Translations under genes and position numbers: made by a program
Shown here: piece by piece, positions 25,187-36,409 of the stretch
How positions within the stretch are numbered: the stretch's first letter is position 1
How the letters are laid out: each line of letters starts with the position of its first letter
Assembly (NCBI GenBank): GCA_033030425.1
Contig: JAUFSD010000012.1
Location: 930,001-994,000 of the forward strand
Direction of reading: 5' to 3'
Origin: Verpa conica
Taxonomy: Eukaryota; Ascomycota; Pezizomycetes; Pezizales; Morchellaceae
Length of the DNA stretch: 64,000 bases
The notes under the pieces: generated by a model
Seen by the model: the letters and a program-made list of their open reading frames with translations, nothing else
What the model was told of the DNA's origin: nothing
Databases searched by the model: none

Positions 25187-25429
25187 GGTTTCTTCCTATG
25201 TATAATTTGTGTATAATATCTCTGACCTTTTTCTAATCAGTACATTGTTTTTTTTCAGATCCAATTAAAAAATACTGATATGACAGGCTTAGTAGCCTTA
25301 TTTCTAACATAGAACAACCTGTAAGTATGTACTTTTATGAACTATTATGATATGACCAACGCTCTAATCTATGAAGTCAAAGAGACTCTAGAAGGATATT
25401 TATGAACAGTATATAACCTTCATTCATCA

Positions 25430-27320
25430 TTAACCATCATCATCATCTTCACTATTGTCTTCACCTCCAAAGCTAAAGCTAAAGCCTTCCCCCTTTGTAT
25501 CCGTCAGTTCATTCCATTTCCTCTTTTTCTTCCTCTCTAATTTTTCCAGGGCCTCCTGGAGCTCCACCGGATATTGCTCCTCCATCCTCTTCATGAACAA
25601 CTCATACGGATCCTTTACTTTCTTCGTATCGAACCCAGATACCGATCCCGGTTGGTCCCGAAGAAACTCTATTGTGGCTGCCAATTGTGTTGGTGGGATA
25701 AAATTCTGAGTCAATGCAAGTGATGGTGAAAGATTTACTACGAGGTGCCACCACCCTATAGATAAAGTATTATTAGAATCAATAAGGTGTATTTGGTGGT
25801 AAGTAGTACCTGATGGAACATATAATATCTCGCCGTCTTTACAGACTCCTTCTCTGCACCCTCTAGCCTTCCTCGCCTCCCGATGGAAGCCTACAAGCCA
25901 CTCTGCGATGCTGAGAGGTGATGTAACTTCACTATGGTCCTCGGATTCGTAGACTCCAGGTGGAGGTGAGCCTGGAGGGAACATTATCCAATACTTCTCC
26001 CCTTCAATGACCGCATTCCAGGCTGAAGTTGCGTTCGGATCCTGAATTTAAATGACTGAAGTCAGCATAGCCTGAAAGATAAATTTCTATGACTGCCTAC
26101 TTTATGAAATGTACTACCACTCCTCTCGGGCCCTAAAATCATCCACCGTCTGTCAGGTCTTTCGTCTCCGAGCACCTCAAAATAATCTTTCCCAAAACAC
26201 TCTGGGACCATGAATCCACATTCCATTTCCCCATTTGTCTTCTCTACAAATGCACGATCAAAAAGGTATAGCGGGGTCTCGTCGGTTTGGTCTCGCATAT
26301 AATCGTAGTAATCACTGAGTCGCCAGTCTACACTTTCAGCACGAAAGCAGATATCACTGTACTTCCTGACCAAGGACATAATGGTCCATTCATTGTAGCC
26401 CGTCCAACTCTTGACTGGAGAAGTGAGTATGAATGGCGTTGTGGAGTATCTTTTATTAAAGTCTTCTGCCGTCATATGAGAGAGACGGGGGATGGTATTT
26501 TGCAAGGGGATTCTGGAAGCGTAAGGATATAGTGAGATCTGGGACATGTGAAAAGGTCTATGGAGGGTATCGGAGAAGAGATTAGGGGTTGGTATTAGAA
26601 CTTCTTGGGTGGAAGGTAATGATAGATAGGTTCGACGCCAGGTACCACGCCAGGTGAAGGGAAGTTTAGACATGGATGACCTAAAAAAGAATTTTGGCTG
26701 GTTAGTATGAATTTATTATTATATTTAAATTGGTAAAGGGAAATTAGAGTCCTTTTCTATTACATAGATCATTTTAACAAGGGTAGTTTATGGGATACAA
26801 GCTGTGATGGAATGTAGTTCTGAAGGGGAGTAACTCGGGAACCTTTAACCCATGATATCACTTGTAGTACAAACTCAGGAATGGAGTTATGAAGGCTTAA
26901 TCCGGGAACTTCCAGGGTTCAAAACGTCAAGGATTACACATACTCTATGAATAGCGTTTTCCATAGCTCATCGTGGCGACTAAAGGCATAGAGGCCTTTA
27001 CTTGTAGATCCCAGCTGAGTAAGGCTCCTAGAATCGAGGTATCCCAAGATTTCTATGATCAGTTCGTCTGGGCAGGCAGCAAGCAACCCTGTCGAGGTAT
27101 CGCGGAGATTCGAGACTGAGGCGTATGCATTACCGCTAGGCTTGATCCGAAGAGGGTGGGGAGAGATGGTGATTGATATTGATTTATCTTTAAAGGCTGA
27201 GTCTTCCCCAGAGGCTGAGAGAGTACTTGTTTCTGTATTTGGACAACTCACTGCTGCTATTTTCCGACGTTTAGGTGATGGAAGGGTCACAGAGTAAGAA
27301 CGGTCTGTTAGAGGGATCAT
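25430..27320 (-). CDS. F-box and JmjC-domain protein (JMJD6-like)
   Basis: A 504-aa fusion from four exons (27320-26944, 26680-26101, 26041-25810, 25755-25430). An F-box sits at about residues 81-126 (CPDELIIEILGYLDSRSLTQL), after a short N-terminal tail with a basic PKRRK. The JmjC domain follows; its Fe(II)/2-oxoglutarate ligands are H318-x-D320 (FHKDP) and H400 (PSGWWHLVVN). The order F-box then WRGTWRRTYL then JmjC matches fungal JMJD6-family proteins. JmjC enzymes hydroxylate or demethylate proteins; the F-box suggests recruitment to an SCF ubiquitin ligase (inference). The C-terminus is acidic (SEDDDDG). The start is the first in-frame ATG of the exon; upstream codons in frame lack another ATG. 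The gene is intact. Confidence 0.9.
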
Positions 27321-27829
27321 CCTATGACACTGTTCATCCAAACGGGGGGTATGAGTATGTCGAGGCGAATGACTGATAATTTTTCTACATGTATTGGTAT
27401 TTTCTTAGTCCCAGAACGTGACTGCGGCTTGAAACACCTGCCAGGTTTGGTGTTTCCCCAGTGTGGTTAGCGGGATATCGTACGGATTGGTGGGGGAAAT
27501 GTGGCGGATTGAATCGCTTGAGAAAAAAAAAAAACTCGATCACAGTCTGCACTGTGGGCACCCCTCGCTTTTTGCTTTGCTTTATTTGGCCTGCTGCCTC
27601 CCCTCCTCTCCCCGTTTCTTCTCACAACTCATCAACCTTACAACTCAAAGACCACACTCCACAATAAATCAGTCTCTCTTCTTGAACAGAGAATCTTTAT
27701 CGATAAATATTTGCTCTAAGAAGTAGGCTCTCTTAACCTCCTAATCAGGACTTCTTAGAGAACGTAACTAATCTTGTTTCTTCAGTCAGAAAACTAAAAA
27801 AAAACAAGAAAACTTACTATTTGCCCAAT
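27321..27829. other. Divergent promoter: F-box/JmjC gene and eIF4A
   Basis: About 510 bases between head-to-head genes. It has a 12-base A run near 27523 and a pyrimidine-rich leader before eIF4A. No gene. Confidence 0.5.
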
Positions 27830-29651
27830 ATGGCCACTGAAGGTTTGAAAGAAGTCGAGGTAAGACTGAAATTTCTTTCTCATCTCTCACACTTTTTCTC
27901 TTTCAGCTTCTCTCTTCCTTTGAGCCCCATACTGCTTTGGTTTCTCTGCTCGCTGCGGGGTCTCTGTTACATCCCGCAAAGGACTGCGGGGCTGTCTTTG
28001 GTGGGGTTACCTGGGCACCTAAACTTACAAACTTGTTCGCAGGGACAAATCGAGTCCAACTACGATGAGACTGTCGACAACTTCGACAGCATGGAATTGA
28101 AGCCTGAACTTCTCAGAGGTGAGTTTATAAATTTCCTCTCATATTCTAGTTTTTGGTGTTCCTGCAGCGTTGCTCCCTGTATACTGCCAAGATAAAATTC
28201 TCGTGCTAACATTTTATCCCAGGCATCTACGCTTACGGGTATGGAAACCCTAAACGAATAACTTTTAAATAGGACTACGCTCACCATTACATAGTTTCGA
28301 ACGTCCCTCTGCTATTCAGCAACGTGCGATCCTTCCCGTTATCAATAGTAAGTATTACCCCTCTTTTGCCCCACCATCCCCACCACCCTGCATGATAACC
28401 GCTGCAACTGCGGGTTGCACAAATTAATCCTCCGCGAAACCTAATTCTAACTCACCCCCACAACAGACCGTGATGTTATTGCTCAGGCCCAGTCCGGTAC
28501 CGGAAAGACTGCTACTTTCTCTATCTCCGTCCTCCAGAAGATCGACCTAAACCTCAAGCAATGCCAGGCTTTGATTTTGGCCCCTACCCGTGAGCTTGCT
28601 CAGCAGATTCAGAAGGTAGTTGTCGCTATCGGTGATTTCATGAACGTTGAATGCCATGCTTGTATTGGGGGAACTGTCGTCCGTGACGATATGAAGATTC
28701 TTCAGGATGGTGTCCACGTCGTTGTCGGAACTCCCGGTCGTGTCCATGACATGATCCAGCGCCGTGCCTTGAAGACCGATGCTATCAAACTTTTCGTCCT
28801 TGACGAGGCTGATGAGATGTTGTCTGTGAGTAGTCTATATAACTTAGTGATCTAGAAGAGTGTTACTGATATTAGCAATTTTTTTTAGCGCGGTTTCACT
28901 GAGCAAATCTACGACATCTTCCAACTTCTTCCCCAGTCGACTCAGGTCGTTCTTCTTTCTGCCACTATGCCCCAGGACGTGTTGGAGGTTACCACAAAAT
29001 TCATGCGTGACCCTGTCCGTATTTTGGTCAAGAAGGCCGAGTTAACACTTGAAGGTATCAAGCAATTCTACATTGCTGTTGAGAAGGAAGACTGGAAGCT
29101 CGACACTCTCTCAGACTTATACGAGACCGTCACTATTACACAGGCCGTCATTTTCTGTAATACTCGTAGAAAGGTCGACTGGCTCACTGAGAAGCTCACT
29201 CAGCGTGATTTCACTGTTTCCGCCATGCACGGGGACATGGATCAAACGCAGCGTGATTTAATTATGAAGGAGTTCCGTTCAGGATCTTCTCGTGTGCTGA
29301 TCGCCACCGACTTGTTAGCCCGTGGTATTGATGTCCAGCAGGTCTCTTTGGTCATCAACTATGATCTACCCGCAAACCGTGAGAATTACATCCATCGTAT
29401 TGGTCGTGGTGGTCGTTTCGGACGTAAGGGTGTTGCCATCAACTTTGTCACTGCTGTAAGTCGATTTTTCTTATTATATTTGAATATTCGGTAACTGACC
29501 CCCCATAGGATGATGTTCGTATGATGCGTGAGATTGAACAGTTCTACTCGACCCAGATCGAAGAGATGCCTATGTTTGTACCCTACATCACCAAATATTA
29601 TTATAGCTGTCTTGCTGATCATTCTTTAGGAACGTTGCCGACCTTATTTAA
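27830..29651 (+). CDS. TIF1: Translation initiation factor eIF4A (DEAD-box helicase)
   Basis: An ATP-dependent RNA helicase of the eIF4F complex that unwinds mRNA leaders. 395 aa, the usual eIF4A length, from eight exons (27830-27859, 28043-28118, 28223-28238, 28295-28347, 28467-28825, 28889-29455, 29509-29573, 29630-29651). Motifs: Q motif ([12 protein letters not shown]), [10 protein letters not shown] (about 64-73), [12 protein letters not shown] (171-174), SAT, and [13 protein letters not shown]. The last exon encodes only NVADLI, as in all eIF4A. The last intron uses a GTTTGT donor, which is needed to keep that ending. Exon 3 is only 16 nt. The gene is intact and probably highly expressed. 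Confidence 0.97.
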
Positions 29652-30708
29652 ACTGTTCTTTGAATATAAAAAACGTCTCAAACCAATAAAAAGTTATAAC
29701 TCCGGAATTCTTGATTACGCGAAACGGATATGGAAAACTTGCGAGTGGTGTCTTATTTTTTCTCTTTTCCTTTTTTTGTCCCGTTGATAGTTTGGTATTC
29801 TATACGCGTGTATGTGTGTGTTTGGTTTTTACTCTGGGGTTTAAGGATGCAATCTGTTTTTCCAAAATTCAAAACACATGGCTGGACGACTGCAATTCTC
29901 GAACTTGCATGGGTAATGGGGACGAAGGGCAGAGAAATATTTCTCCGTTCTCGTCTCCTTTTCATTTGTTCTCTTTTTTCCTTCTCCTTTGTTTTGTAGA
30001 ATTTGAGAGATGGTGTTTGAGGGGGAAGGTAGGAGGGAAAGTAATGATATCTATTTTCTATGCCACTTTTGTATTTGGGAGCATCCCGTCGTTCCTTGTA
30101 CGCCCACAATTTTCTGCCACGATATCATTGCCCTCTTTACTATTGGCAGTTACTTGCTTATTCCTTTTGCCAGGTCGTGATTCGGACCGGCACGGGAAGT
30201 ATGAGTTGACACGGGAGGGATGAGCTTCAATTGGTTTAGAGTACCATCTATAAGTGTCTGAGAGACGGCACGGATTAGATATCCGGTTCTTATTCGGGGT
30301 GCGGATGCCTTTACAAATGCCACCAGCAAAGGATGAGAATAATGTGGGTGGGTGCGGGGAAGGAAGTAGTGGTGCCAATGATATTGCGGTAATAATCTTG
30401 ACCCAGCCGATCGGATCGGACCTTTCACCGCCACCCGGGTTGGGTTGGGTTAGAGATGCTGGGAAAGTAGTGGTTACTTTCCCCTTGGTAACGGATATGT
30501 GATTTCATAACGAATGTCAGTAATACTCGCTGCTTGGGAGTGTCAAACTGTCACAACACTAGAAATTATTACTGCCATTTTATGTAGAGTATAGAGTATG
30601 TACTCATAAAGTCTAACTATGGAACCGGGAATTAAAATACCAGCTACCTGACCGATCTAATACCAACAGCCAATCCAAATAGAAATATCTAATATCCCAC
30701 ACTTCTCA
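29652..30708. other. Convergent 3' region between eIF4A and the J-protein gene
   Basis: About 1 kb with no supported gene. It is T-rich after eIF4A, probably 3' UTR. The open frames on both strands are low-complexity. Confidence 0.5.
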
Positions 30709-31806
30709 CTACTCCTCCTCCTCCTCCTCCCCCTCTTGTTCTTCTTCTTTCCTTATTTCAGCTTCAATCCGTGCCTTCTCTGCTGCCCGCATTCTCATCA
30801 ATGTGATACTCTCATAATCAGTACTTTGTGTCACAACTGGCGTCTTTGACGACGACGACGCGAATGATCCAAAATTTGGTGGCTTCGATTTACCAGCTGA
30901 AGTAGATGATGCCGGTGGTGTCCACGAAAAAGTTTTAGGTCCCTTATGGGCGGTACCGGTAAGTGGTGAAGGTAGTGAAGGTTCATGAGAGATATCAGGT
31001 TCCTTCCCAGACGCCCACGCCACGTCTTTGAACACGCTGAACTCCGCAGACCCCAACGCATCATGAACAGCAGCATGGGCAGCAACAATAGACTCAAAAA
31101 CTACTAGCGCAGTCTTAAGCTTCTTCTCCTTCTCCCCAGCCTTTGGGGTAGCAGACGTAGGAACCACAACATCCTGAATCCGTCCAAAGCGTTTAAAGAG
31201 CGCCGAGACATATCCCGCCGTGATATCATCACCTCCACGCCTTTTCCAACGGACCCTAATAGTCCTATCAATCTCCTCGAACCGTGAAAGCGGCTCACTA
31301 ACCACTACATTCCCCTGTTGTTGTTGCTGCTCCTCTTCCTCCTTCACAGCCGCCCTCAACGCTTCCTCCCTACGCTTCCTTAACCCTGCCCCTTCAGCTT
31401 GAAGTTTCTCCATCTGCCTCCTAAACGCTTCCTCCGCATCGTCTGCGTCGGTCTTTGTCCGCTTTGCGTTCTTCTCGCGACTCTCGAGGTCCTCCTGCAT
31501 GCGGCGACGGTTCATGTCGAACGCCTCGGTGCGCCGCTTCCGTGCGAGACGGGCATTGCGTGCGTTGTCGTATGCGCTTCTAGTCCCGGGGTCTGAGAGA
31601 ACATCGTAGGCGATAGAGAGCAGGTGGAATTTCTCGGCTGCGGAGAGGTCTGGGTTCTTGTCTGGATGCCATTTTAGGGATTGTTTGCGGAAGGCTTTTC
31701 GTAGCACCGAGGGGGAGGTTTCTGTCGTGGGGATGGAGAGGATCTCGTAGAAGTCTGTTTCAGAGGTGGTGGCGTAGGCCGCGGCGTCGGCTTCGGTGGA
31801 GGGCAT
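30709..31806 (-). CDS. J-domain plus RRM protein (DNAJC17/Cwf23-like)
   Basis: A single-exon 365-aa protein. The J domain occupies about residues 17-82 and has the HPD tripeptide at 47-49 (KWHPDKNPD), so it can stimulate an Hsp70. A long charged coiled-coil-like stretch follows (about 90-175, KRRTEAFDMNRRR... EEEEQQQQQ). An RRM-like domain sits at about 185-275 (TIRVRWKRRGGD... FGRIQDVVV). This architecture is that of human DNAJC17 and S. pombe Cwf23, which associate with the spliceosome. The C-terminus ends in an acidic run. The start ATG gives the full J domain. The gene is intact. Confidence 0.9.
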   Translation of the reverse strand: MPSTEADAAAYATTSETDFYEILSIPTTETSPSVLRKAFRKQSLKWHPDKNPDLSAAEKFHLLSIAYDVLSDPGTRSAYDNARNARLARKRRTEAFDMNRRRMQEDLESREKNAKRTKTDADDAEEAFRRQMEKLQAEGAGLRKRREEALRAAVKEEEEQQQQQGNVVVSEPLSRFEEIDRTIRVRWKRRGGDDITAGYVSALFKRFGRIQDVVVPTSATPKAGEKEKKLKTALVVFESIVAAHAAVHDALGSAEFSVFKDVAWASGKEPDISHEPSLPSPLTGTAHKGPKTFSWTPPASSTSAGKSKPPNFGSFASSSSKTPVVTQSTDYESITLMRMRAAEKARIEAEIRKEEEQEGEEEEEE

Positions 31807-32670
31807 TTGTGGATGTTGGCGGGGAGGGGGAGGTTTGGTGGTTGTGGGTGGAGTTGGTACCTGGAGTGCTATCTATGCATTGTGGGTGAGGTTTGGTCTG
31901 GAGGTTTGGTGGTTGGTAACACACTCGGCGGTCAACACCCAATGAAAAGGGTTCTCAAACAAGAGTCAGGTATTACCTTTGTGGCAAGAGTGGGTAGTAG
32001 AGGTGAGTAGACTATTATATGACTGGTATTAAGTACAGGTACTCGGATATTGATTAACCCTCTCAAAAGAAATTATATATATGTAATTCCTACTCTAGCT
32101 GAACAACCCAAGTCGAGGTTGAGACTATGAGAGAGGAGGGGGGGGGGTGTTATATATACTGTATATAGTTTAGTAATTGGACTAATAACTGGTATTGTAT
32201 AGAGTCAATTAGGGATTTTACATAGGTAAATCGTACTTGCAATAAACCTGAGGGTTACAGTGGAAGATTACAAAAAGGGACGCCTTTACTACATGCAGCA
32301 GCAGCAGTAGCAGTAGTAGTGGGGAATTATAAAGCAGATACTTTACTCAAAGAACATATCACCCCGGGTTATATGACAGGCAGCCTCGGAATTCATACAT
32401 CTTACCCAATGACACAGAAGAATGACAATTTATTCCCCATTGATAGACTACCTATATAGTAAAGGACATCGGTGAAGAGACCGAGTACTGATACCCCTAG
32501 ACACCCCGCCATACCCGGTGTTACACACGGCCCTCAGCACCCCACTACGACAGCCGAGGCAACCTCCGGGGATGAGTACAAAAGAGTCATTTCCCCCAGC
32601 TCTCGCAGTTCTCACGATACTCACAGTATTCACAATTCACAGTAATCTATTCTATTCAATTCAATTCACA
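31807..32670. other. Divergent promoter: J-protein and FAH-family genes
   Basis: About 860 bases between head-to-head genes. An AGC/AGT microsatellite lies at 32296-32320 and a G-run near 32140. No gene. Confidence 0.5.
32296..32320. repeat. GCA/GTA trinucleotide microsatellite
   Basis: GCAGCAGCAGCAGTAGCAG-type repeat upstream of the FAH-family gene. Confidence 0.8.
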
Positions 32671-33477
32671 ATGTCACTAGCAGCTGTAAGAACCCTCCCC
32701 CCCTCCCCCCTCTCCTTCTCTTCCTCACAAAGCTATCCCCCACCAGCGTACCCTCCTTCGTACTCCTCGCACAATAGCCTGCATAGGCCGAAACTACGCC
32801 GACCACATCAAAGAACTCAACAATGAGCGTCCCAGCGAGCCTTTCTTCTTCCTCAAACCCCCAAGCACCCTCCTACAACCCTCCGCGGGTCCCATCCTCT
32901 CCCCCAAGGGTGTTGATCTCCACTACGAGGTTGAACTCGCCGCCGTAATCGGCCGTACATCCGATGACCTCACCCCCTCGAATGCCCTCGACGCCGTTAA
33001 AGGATGGTGTGTAAGCATTGACATGACTGCCAGAAATTGTACTTTTTCTTCCTTCCCTCCTTCCCTCCCACACCAACAGCTAACAGCTATATAGACCAAG
33101 AAGCAGCAAAAAAGAAGGGTCTCCCATGGACGCTATGTAAAGGATTTAAAACTTTCCTTCCAGTATCGGCATTTATTCCAAAATCTCTAATCAAGGATCC
33201 TCATAATGTGACGCTGCACCTATCTGTCAATGGGGTGGTGAAGCAGGAGGATTCAACAGCTTTGATGTTGTTTGATGTTCCTAGGGTTCTACAGCATGTT
33301 TCTAGTGTTACTACGCTCTATGAGGATGATCTGGTGCTCACGGGGACACCAAAGGGTGTGGGAAGGGTTTTGCCTGGGGATGTGTTAGTTGCTGGTGTTA
33401 GAGTTGATGGGAAGGAGCTCGAGGAGGGGAGGATCGAGGTTACTGTCGAGGAGCGAGTGGGTGGGTATGGGGCCTGA
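32671..33477 (+). CDS. Fumarylacetoacetate hydrolase family protein (FAHD1-like)
   Basis: 229 aa from three exons (32671-32685, 32747-33038, 33095-33477). The first exon encodes only MSLAA. The short FAH fold is complete: IACIGRNYADHIKELNN, PFFFLKPPST, the metal-binding HYEVELAAVIG, VSIDMTARN and LVLTGTPKGVG. This is the FAHD1-type layout (about 220 aa). FAHD1 enzymes hydrolyse acylpyruvates and decarboxylate oxaloacetate in mitochondria. Substrate here is inferred from family only. The N-terminus (MSLAARTLLRTPRT) is Arg-rich and acid-free, compatible with mitochondrial import. The gene is intact. Confidence 0.92.
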
Positions 33478-33844
33478 TCTAGGTGGAGTACATATTAGAA
33501 CTGAGAACCAAGTTGACTGTAAAATGGAGTATATATATTGGAACAGACATGTCTGAAGGCCAAGTGGGTTGTAAAATGGAGTACATATTTAGAAATTAAG
33601 TAGATATGGGATTAGTGTAGAATAGAGTATTTAGAACTCCATATCTACAAACTCCTCTTAGAATGCAAGAATCCACCCATCTTTATTATTTTTTTAATAC
33701 CATTGCGAGAGAGAAATGAAAAAAAAAAAGGAAATAATCGTCAAGCAGTAAACAGCCCCAAATTTTGTAAAACTACACAACCCCCCATTAAAAACCCCAA
33801 CTAAACGCCTACGCCCACGCCTCCGCCTCCCGTTCCATTCTTAC
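33478..33844. other. Convergent 3' region between FAH-family gene and SNX4
   Basis: About 370 bases, AT-rich with an A-run near 33720. I see no gene. Confidence 0.5.
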
Positions 33845-35392
33845 TCACGGCGAAAATGCATTCTCCTGCTGCTGTACTACATCATTCTCAACCTCCATCA
33901 ACATCCTTTCCCATGTCTCAATCATGCCCTTATAAAAATCCACATTCGCCGCTGCCAACCCACCCAGCGTATCCTTCATCTCACTACTCTTGATCCTCTC
34001 GAAATCTCCAACCTCCCTGACAACCTCCTCGTCAAACATCTCTGTTACATTCCTCGCATTCTCACTCTCGTTCGTTAGCTCCTCGATCCTAAGCTCCAAC
34101 TTCCTTACCCGGTCACGGCGACTCTGCTCGTGGTCCACCCCACGAACATCCTCAATCTTTGACCGCAAGAAACCTGTTGGACCGCCCAGACCTGTCGAAC
34201 CCGGCGGTGCAGACGCAATCTGATCACGTTCCGTAGCTGCACGTGTGAGGTAATCCGTCAAGGCCTCAAAATCGAGCTGCTTCTGCTCCCTAGTCTTGAG
34301 GAGTGATTTCAAAGCGACAATGTAGCTCTCCATGTCACGGAGAGATCCAAGGTAGTCTTGATCCGTATGTTCCTTTAGAGTTTTCAGCCCTGAACTCGTC
34401 GCCTGGACTGCCCCCGCAAATACTGTGATGGGGCCCGATAGCTCTGGTTCGAGTTCCACCAGCTTTAGAAACTCCTTCGATAGGTCCGAGTAGTCTGATT
34501 CTAGGTCTGCTTCGCGGCGGACTACGCGGGAAATGATCTTCTCCACGTGGCCGAGATCCTCATCAAGCTTATCCGCCCGTTCCCTCACCTCTATGAAACG
34601 TCGATCAGGCTTATGAACCTTACTAAACGCATTCAAGAATGTGTCTGTCAAGCCCTCAAACACGCCACCCTGCTCATTAGCATTATTCGGCGCTCCCCTT
34701 GCAGGTCTCAACCTCATATGAGCATTCCAATCCGGGCCCTCTAAAAAAACCATTAACAGCGGCGTCCTCCTCAGGGTCGGGTGCTGCGTGAGGCGTTTCA
34801 AAAAGCGATGCAACGAGTGTGCTCTGCGAGAGGTAAAGTCGGGGCCGAATCGGTCCCCGCGGACGTACTCTGGGAGATAGTCAGTGGTCGTGGCCCGAGG
34901 AGCGGTGGCTTGGAAGGTCTTGGAGATGAGCGCACCCATTTTGTGTTTGTCCGGGAGAGGGGGAACGGCGCATTCGGGGAACTCCCGGGAGAGCGTCTTG
35001 TAGAGGTAGACAAAGTCGGTGAAGCGACGACGAACGCCTATATGGGGACGTTGGAAACTTGCAAAGTCGGTCTGGAGTTGTTAGCTAGAACCAAGAGCTT
35101 GAGACTCGGGGATAGGTGGAGAGGGGCCCCCCACATCGGTTGTGACTAGATAGGAAACAAATGCATCCTTTGTCCCATCGTTCTCTGTCTGTGGGTCCCC
35201 GACACTCGTTACTAGTCTCCCAGAACCTATACCAGCTAGGTCTACGGGATCAGCGTTGGGCCCAGCCTGTGTTTCTAGATCATGGTCTTGTAATGTCCGA
35301 TGACCATCATTGCTGTGTGCTGTTGTGGGCCGTGAGTTGTCTGTGCCATCTTCGTCCTCACTCCGCCATTGGACGGGGTCGAATTCGTCCAT
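33845..35392 (-). CDS. Sorting nexin Snx4/Atg24
   Basis: A PX-BAR sorting nexin acting in endosome-to-Golgi retrieval and selective autophagy. 472 aa from three exons (35392-35135, 35071-34936, 34869-33845). An acidic N-terminal tail (MDEFDPVQWRSEDEDG) precedes the PX domain, which contains RRRFTDFVYLYKTL and PPLPDKHKMEYVRGDRFG, the phosphoinositide-binding signature. The rest is a helical BAR domain (about residues 200-460). The second intron (34870-34935) is 66 nt, in phase and free of stops, so its retention would add 22 residues inside PX. The coding end CGCC-GTGAGTAAG resembles a donor, so a further exon is possible but not needed. Confidence 0.9.
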
Positions 35393-36409
35393 TTCTAGTA
35401 TTTATATAATTGATTTATGATTGTTGGTGGAGACTGGTGGTGGTGAAGGGAGGGGGATGAGGGATTGGTGGTGGGGAAAGGGAGATGGAGGGGGAGAGCA
35501 GGGGAAGTCGATAGATGCGGCGTTTCAGAGCTGCGAGCGTTACGTCGTTGGCCTTGGCGGTGGGGGAATGGGGGGACATGGGCACTCACTCGATAGGTAC
35601 AACGGGTAGGAGAGTATACGAGATATTATTAAAGATACTTGCATTCTATTTAGTTTTTATTTTAGTTCCTCTTGGTGAGTTGAATGCGATTGATTGGCGG
35701 GGTGGTGACGGACAGTAGGGGTTCAGATATGGGGGAATTAACTCATCTACCCTTATAGATACATAGGGACTGTAGTATAATACGTGTAGCTCCACAATAA
35801 CTACAGATCCAAAGAACAAGTCATTTTAAGACACAGTTAATCTTATTCTTTTCTATAGAACTTGGCTCTCTTTCTAGACATGGGTCATAGGATCTCACTC
35901 GATATACTCGTCCCATAGTTATAGAGGATAAGGATCAAGCGGAGCTTTGAAGGGTCGCAGAGAGAGAGGCGCTTTTGAATAATTAGGAAAGTTTTTCCTA
36001 ACCCACCTTGACGAATGCCTTCATCCTACCAACACGTCTTATACATATGTCACTACGCTTATCTGTTAGTATCTCCTACACCAGTAATAAATAGGTTGTG
36101 CTGGGTGTATTAATACGGTGGTACTCCCAGGGCGTAGGTTAGATGAATAGATACATATAGGTATAAAGAGCCAATCTCAGGTATCAATGGTACTAAATCA
36201 TGCCGTGGTTTTTTTGGTTAAGTAGGGTAAGGGAGAAGGGGCCCGGCCTAACTAGCGGAGGTCATCTACTCCTTAGTTTAGTTTTTGGATCAAGATAAAT
36301 AATCTCACGGTGGCTCACCTATACCTAATAGAGCCAATTCATCCTCCACTAGATACGAACCGATTAATCAATTCTTCCTAGTCCTATAATAGCACAAGCC
36401 CTTTCAATA
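35393..36409. other. Intergenic between SNX4 and the HNH pseudogene
   Basis: About 1 kb, purine-rich close to SNX4 and AT-rich beyond. No gene or repeat is supported. Confidence 0.5.

Noticed and set aside
27821..27829. Earlier TTG start for eIF4A
   Set aside because: TTG is not used as a start in this context; the ATG three codons on fits the conserved N-terminus.
29711..30502. Several open frames between eIF4A and the J-protein gene
   Set aside because: Low-complexity and T-rich translations on both strands; consistent with 3' UTR sequence.
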